NCBI GenBank assembly: GCA_903911805.1
Contig: CAIWET010000432.1
Span: 1-6,880 of the forward strand
DNA from: an uncultured Ignavibacteria bacterium
GTDB taxonomy: Bacteria > Bacteroidota > Ignavibacteria > Kapaibacteriales > UBA2268
DNA length: 6,880 nt
Direction of reading: 5' to 3'
Positions within the stretch are counted from its first letter, which is position 1. Each line of letters starts with the position of its first letter. The notes beneath the pieces are model-generated. The model was given only the letters and a program-made list of their open reading frames with translations, searched no databases and was not told the origin of the DNA. Shown here piece after piece: positions 6,211 to 6,880 of this stretch. The translations under genes were made by a program, and so were the position numbers.

Positions 6211-6228
6211 TAGTCAATTACCGATATA

Positions 6229-6846
6229 TTACTGAATAATTACTATTTTAGACATTATAAATTCTTTAGCTGAAAGTTGACTTTCTTTGACTGCATTATT
6301 CCATATCTCGAATTCTTCATCATTCAATTCAAAACTTATTAGATGTGGAATTATCGTCTCTCCATTTTCTTCTTCTGATTTATTATAATCAGAAAGTTCA
6401 AAATCCAATAACTCTAAATAATGTTTTAGATCCGATTCATTGAATGGCAAAGTTTCAGCTAACAAATTAATATCATTTGATTCGGTAATATTTTTAATAA
6501 TACTTGCTAATTTCAAATCATCTGAAATAAATTTAGTTTCATTAGTTTCTAATGCTATTATTTGAGCATCTTCTAAAGTTATATTCCCATGGTCATAAAC
6601 AACAGCATATTTTTTATTTAATTTATTTAATGCTCTTAATCTATGGTTACCATTAATACATTCATAAGAATTATATCCTAATGATCGAACATGAAGATTT
6701 TCAATTAATCCATTTTTTTGAATATTTCTTTCTAATTTAATTTCAAGTTCTTCATTTTCTTTTTTATAATTCCAGTCAGCTTCTTGAATAAAATCAATAT
6801 CAATAATCTTGTAATTAGAATAATTAATGATATCTTCTTTATCCAT
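6229..6846 (-). CDS. ParB/sulfiredoxin-fold domain protein, possibly truncated by the right edge
   Basis: Taken from the ATG at 6846, the protein has 205 residues. The ParB N-terminal fold shows as ELEIKLERNIQKNGLIENLH at 33-52, ending in the NGLIENLHV strand, then YECINGNHRLRALNKL at 61-76 with the box-II-like GNHRLRA, and ALETNETKF at 98-106. A helical middle follows, then a C-terminal IIPHLISFELNDEEFEIW block (165-182) like the tail of many phage ParB-like proteins. This fold binds or hydrolyses nucleotides in chromosome-partition ParB and acts as a DNase or NTPase in some phage relatives; there is no ParA partner here, so plasmid partition is unlikely. Beside terminase genes it more probably acts on DNA or in regulation before packaging. 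The frame stays open upstream of the ATG to the right edge (EKKLFESSELE, then M), so the true start may be outside the window. No Shine-Dalgarno sequence supports 6846. Confidence 0.8.
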   Translation of the reverse strand: MDKEDIINYSNYKIIDIDFIQEADWNYKKENEELEIKLERNIQKNGLIENLHVRSLGYNSYECINGNHRLRALNKLNKKYAVVYDHGNITLEDAQIIALETNETKFISDDLKLASIIKNITESNDINLLAETLPFNESDLKHYLELLDFELSDYNKSEEENGETIIPHLISFELNDEEFEIWNNAVKESQLSAKEFIMSKIVIIQ

Positions 6847-6880
6847 TTCAAGTTCACTACTTTCGAATAATTTTTTTTCA

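Overview
The window is part of the packaging and head-assembly operon of a Mu-like phage or prophage from an AT-rich bacterium. By eye, G+C is clearly below one third. Every confidently called gene is on the minus strand, so the transcription order runs from the right end to the left end. Only one of the starts examined has a convincing Shine-Dalgarno-like sequence (AAGGA before the portal gene). This weak use of ribosome binding sites would suit a Bacteroidota-type host, but it does not identify the host.

Layout in transcription order: a ParB/sulfiredoxin-fold protein (6229-6846, possibly starting beyond the right edge); a helix-turn-helix, small-terminase-like protein (5698-6210); the terminase large subunit with ATPase and nuclease halves (4344-5738); a DUF935/Mu gp29-type portal (2940-4334); a Mu gpF-type head morphogenesis protein with a C-terminal domain resembling the PBECR nuclease family (1528-2943); a Mu gpG-type virion morphogenesis protein (746-1342); and, after an 84-base AT-rich gap, the 5' part of a TIGR04255-family gene that runs off the left edge (1-661). 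The genes are tightly packed: terS/terL overlap by 41 bases, portal/gpF overlap by 4 bases, and the other gaps in the packaging part are 9 and 18 bases. This is the usual logic of one mRNA: recognise DNA, cut and pump it, pass it through the portal, and build the head around it.

The unexplained part is the gpF-gpG junction. A 106-base element (1439-1544, about 42% G+C by hand count) overlaps the last codons of the gpF-like gene. It is closed by a perfect 9-bp inverted repeat and holds two hairpins whose loops are complementary over 7 bases. It therefore has the architecture of a three-way junction with a kissing-loop (pseudoknot) contact. I recognise no known riboswitch or ribozyme core in it. 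Its plus strand also carries a perfect 9-base match to the complement of the 16S rRNA 3' end, correctly spaced from a GTG that opens a 21-codon frame. This element is the best candidate here for something undescribed. A second point of interest is the TIGR04255 gene lying where a Mu-like phage would normally have its head protease/scaffold and major capsid genes.
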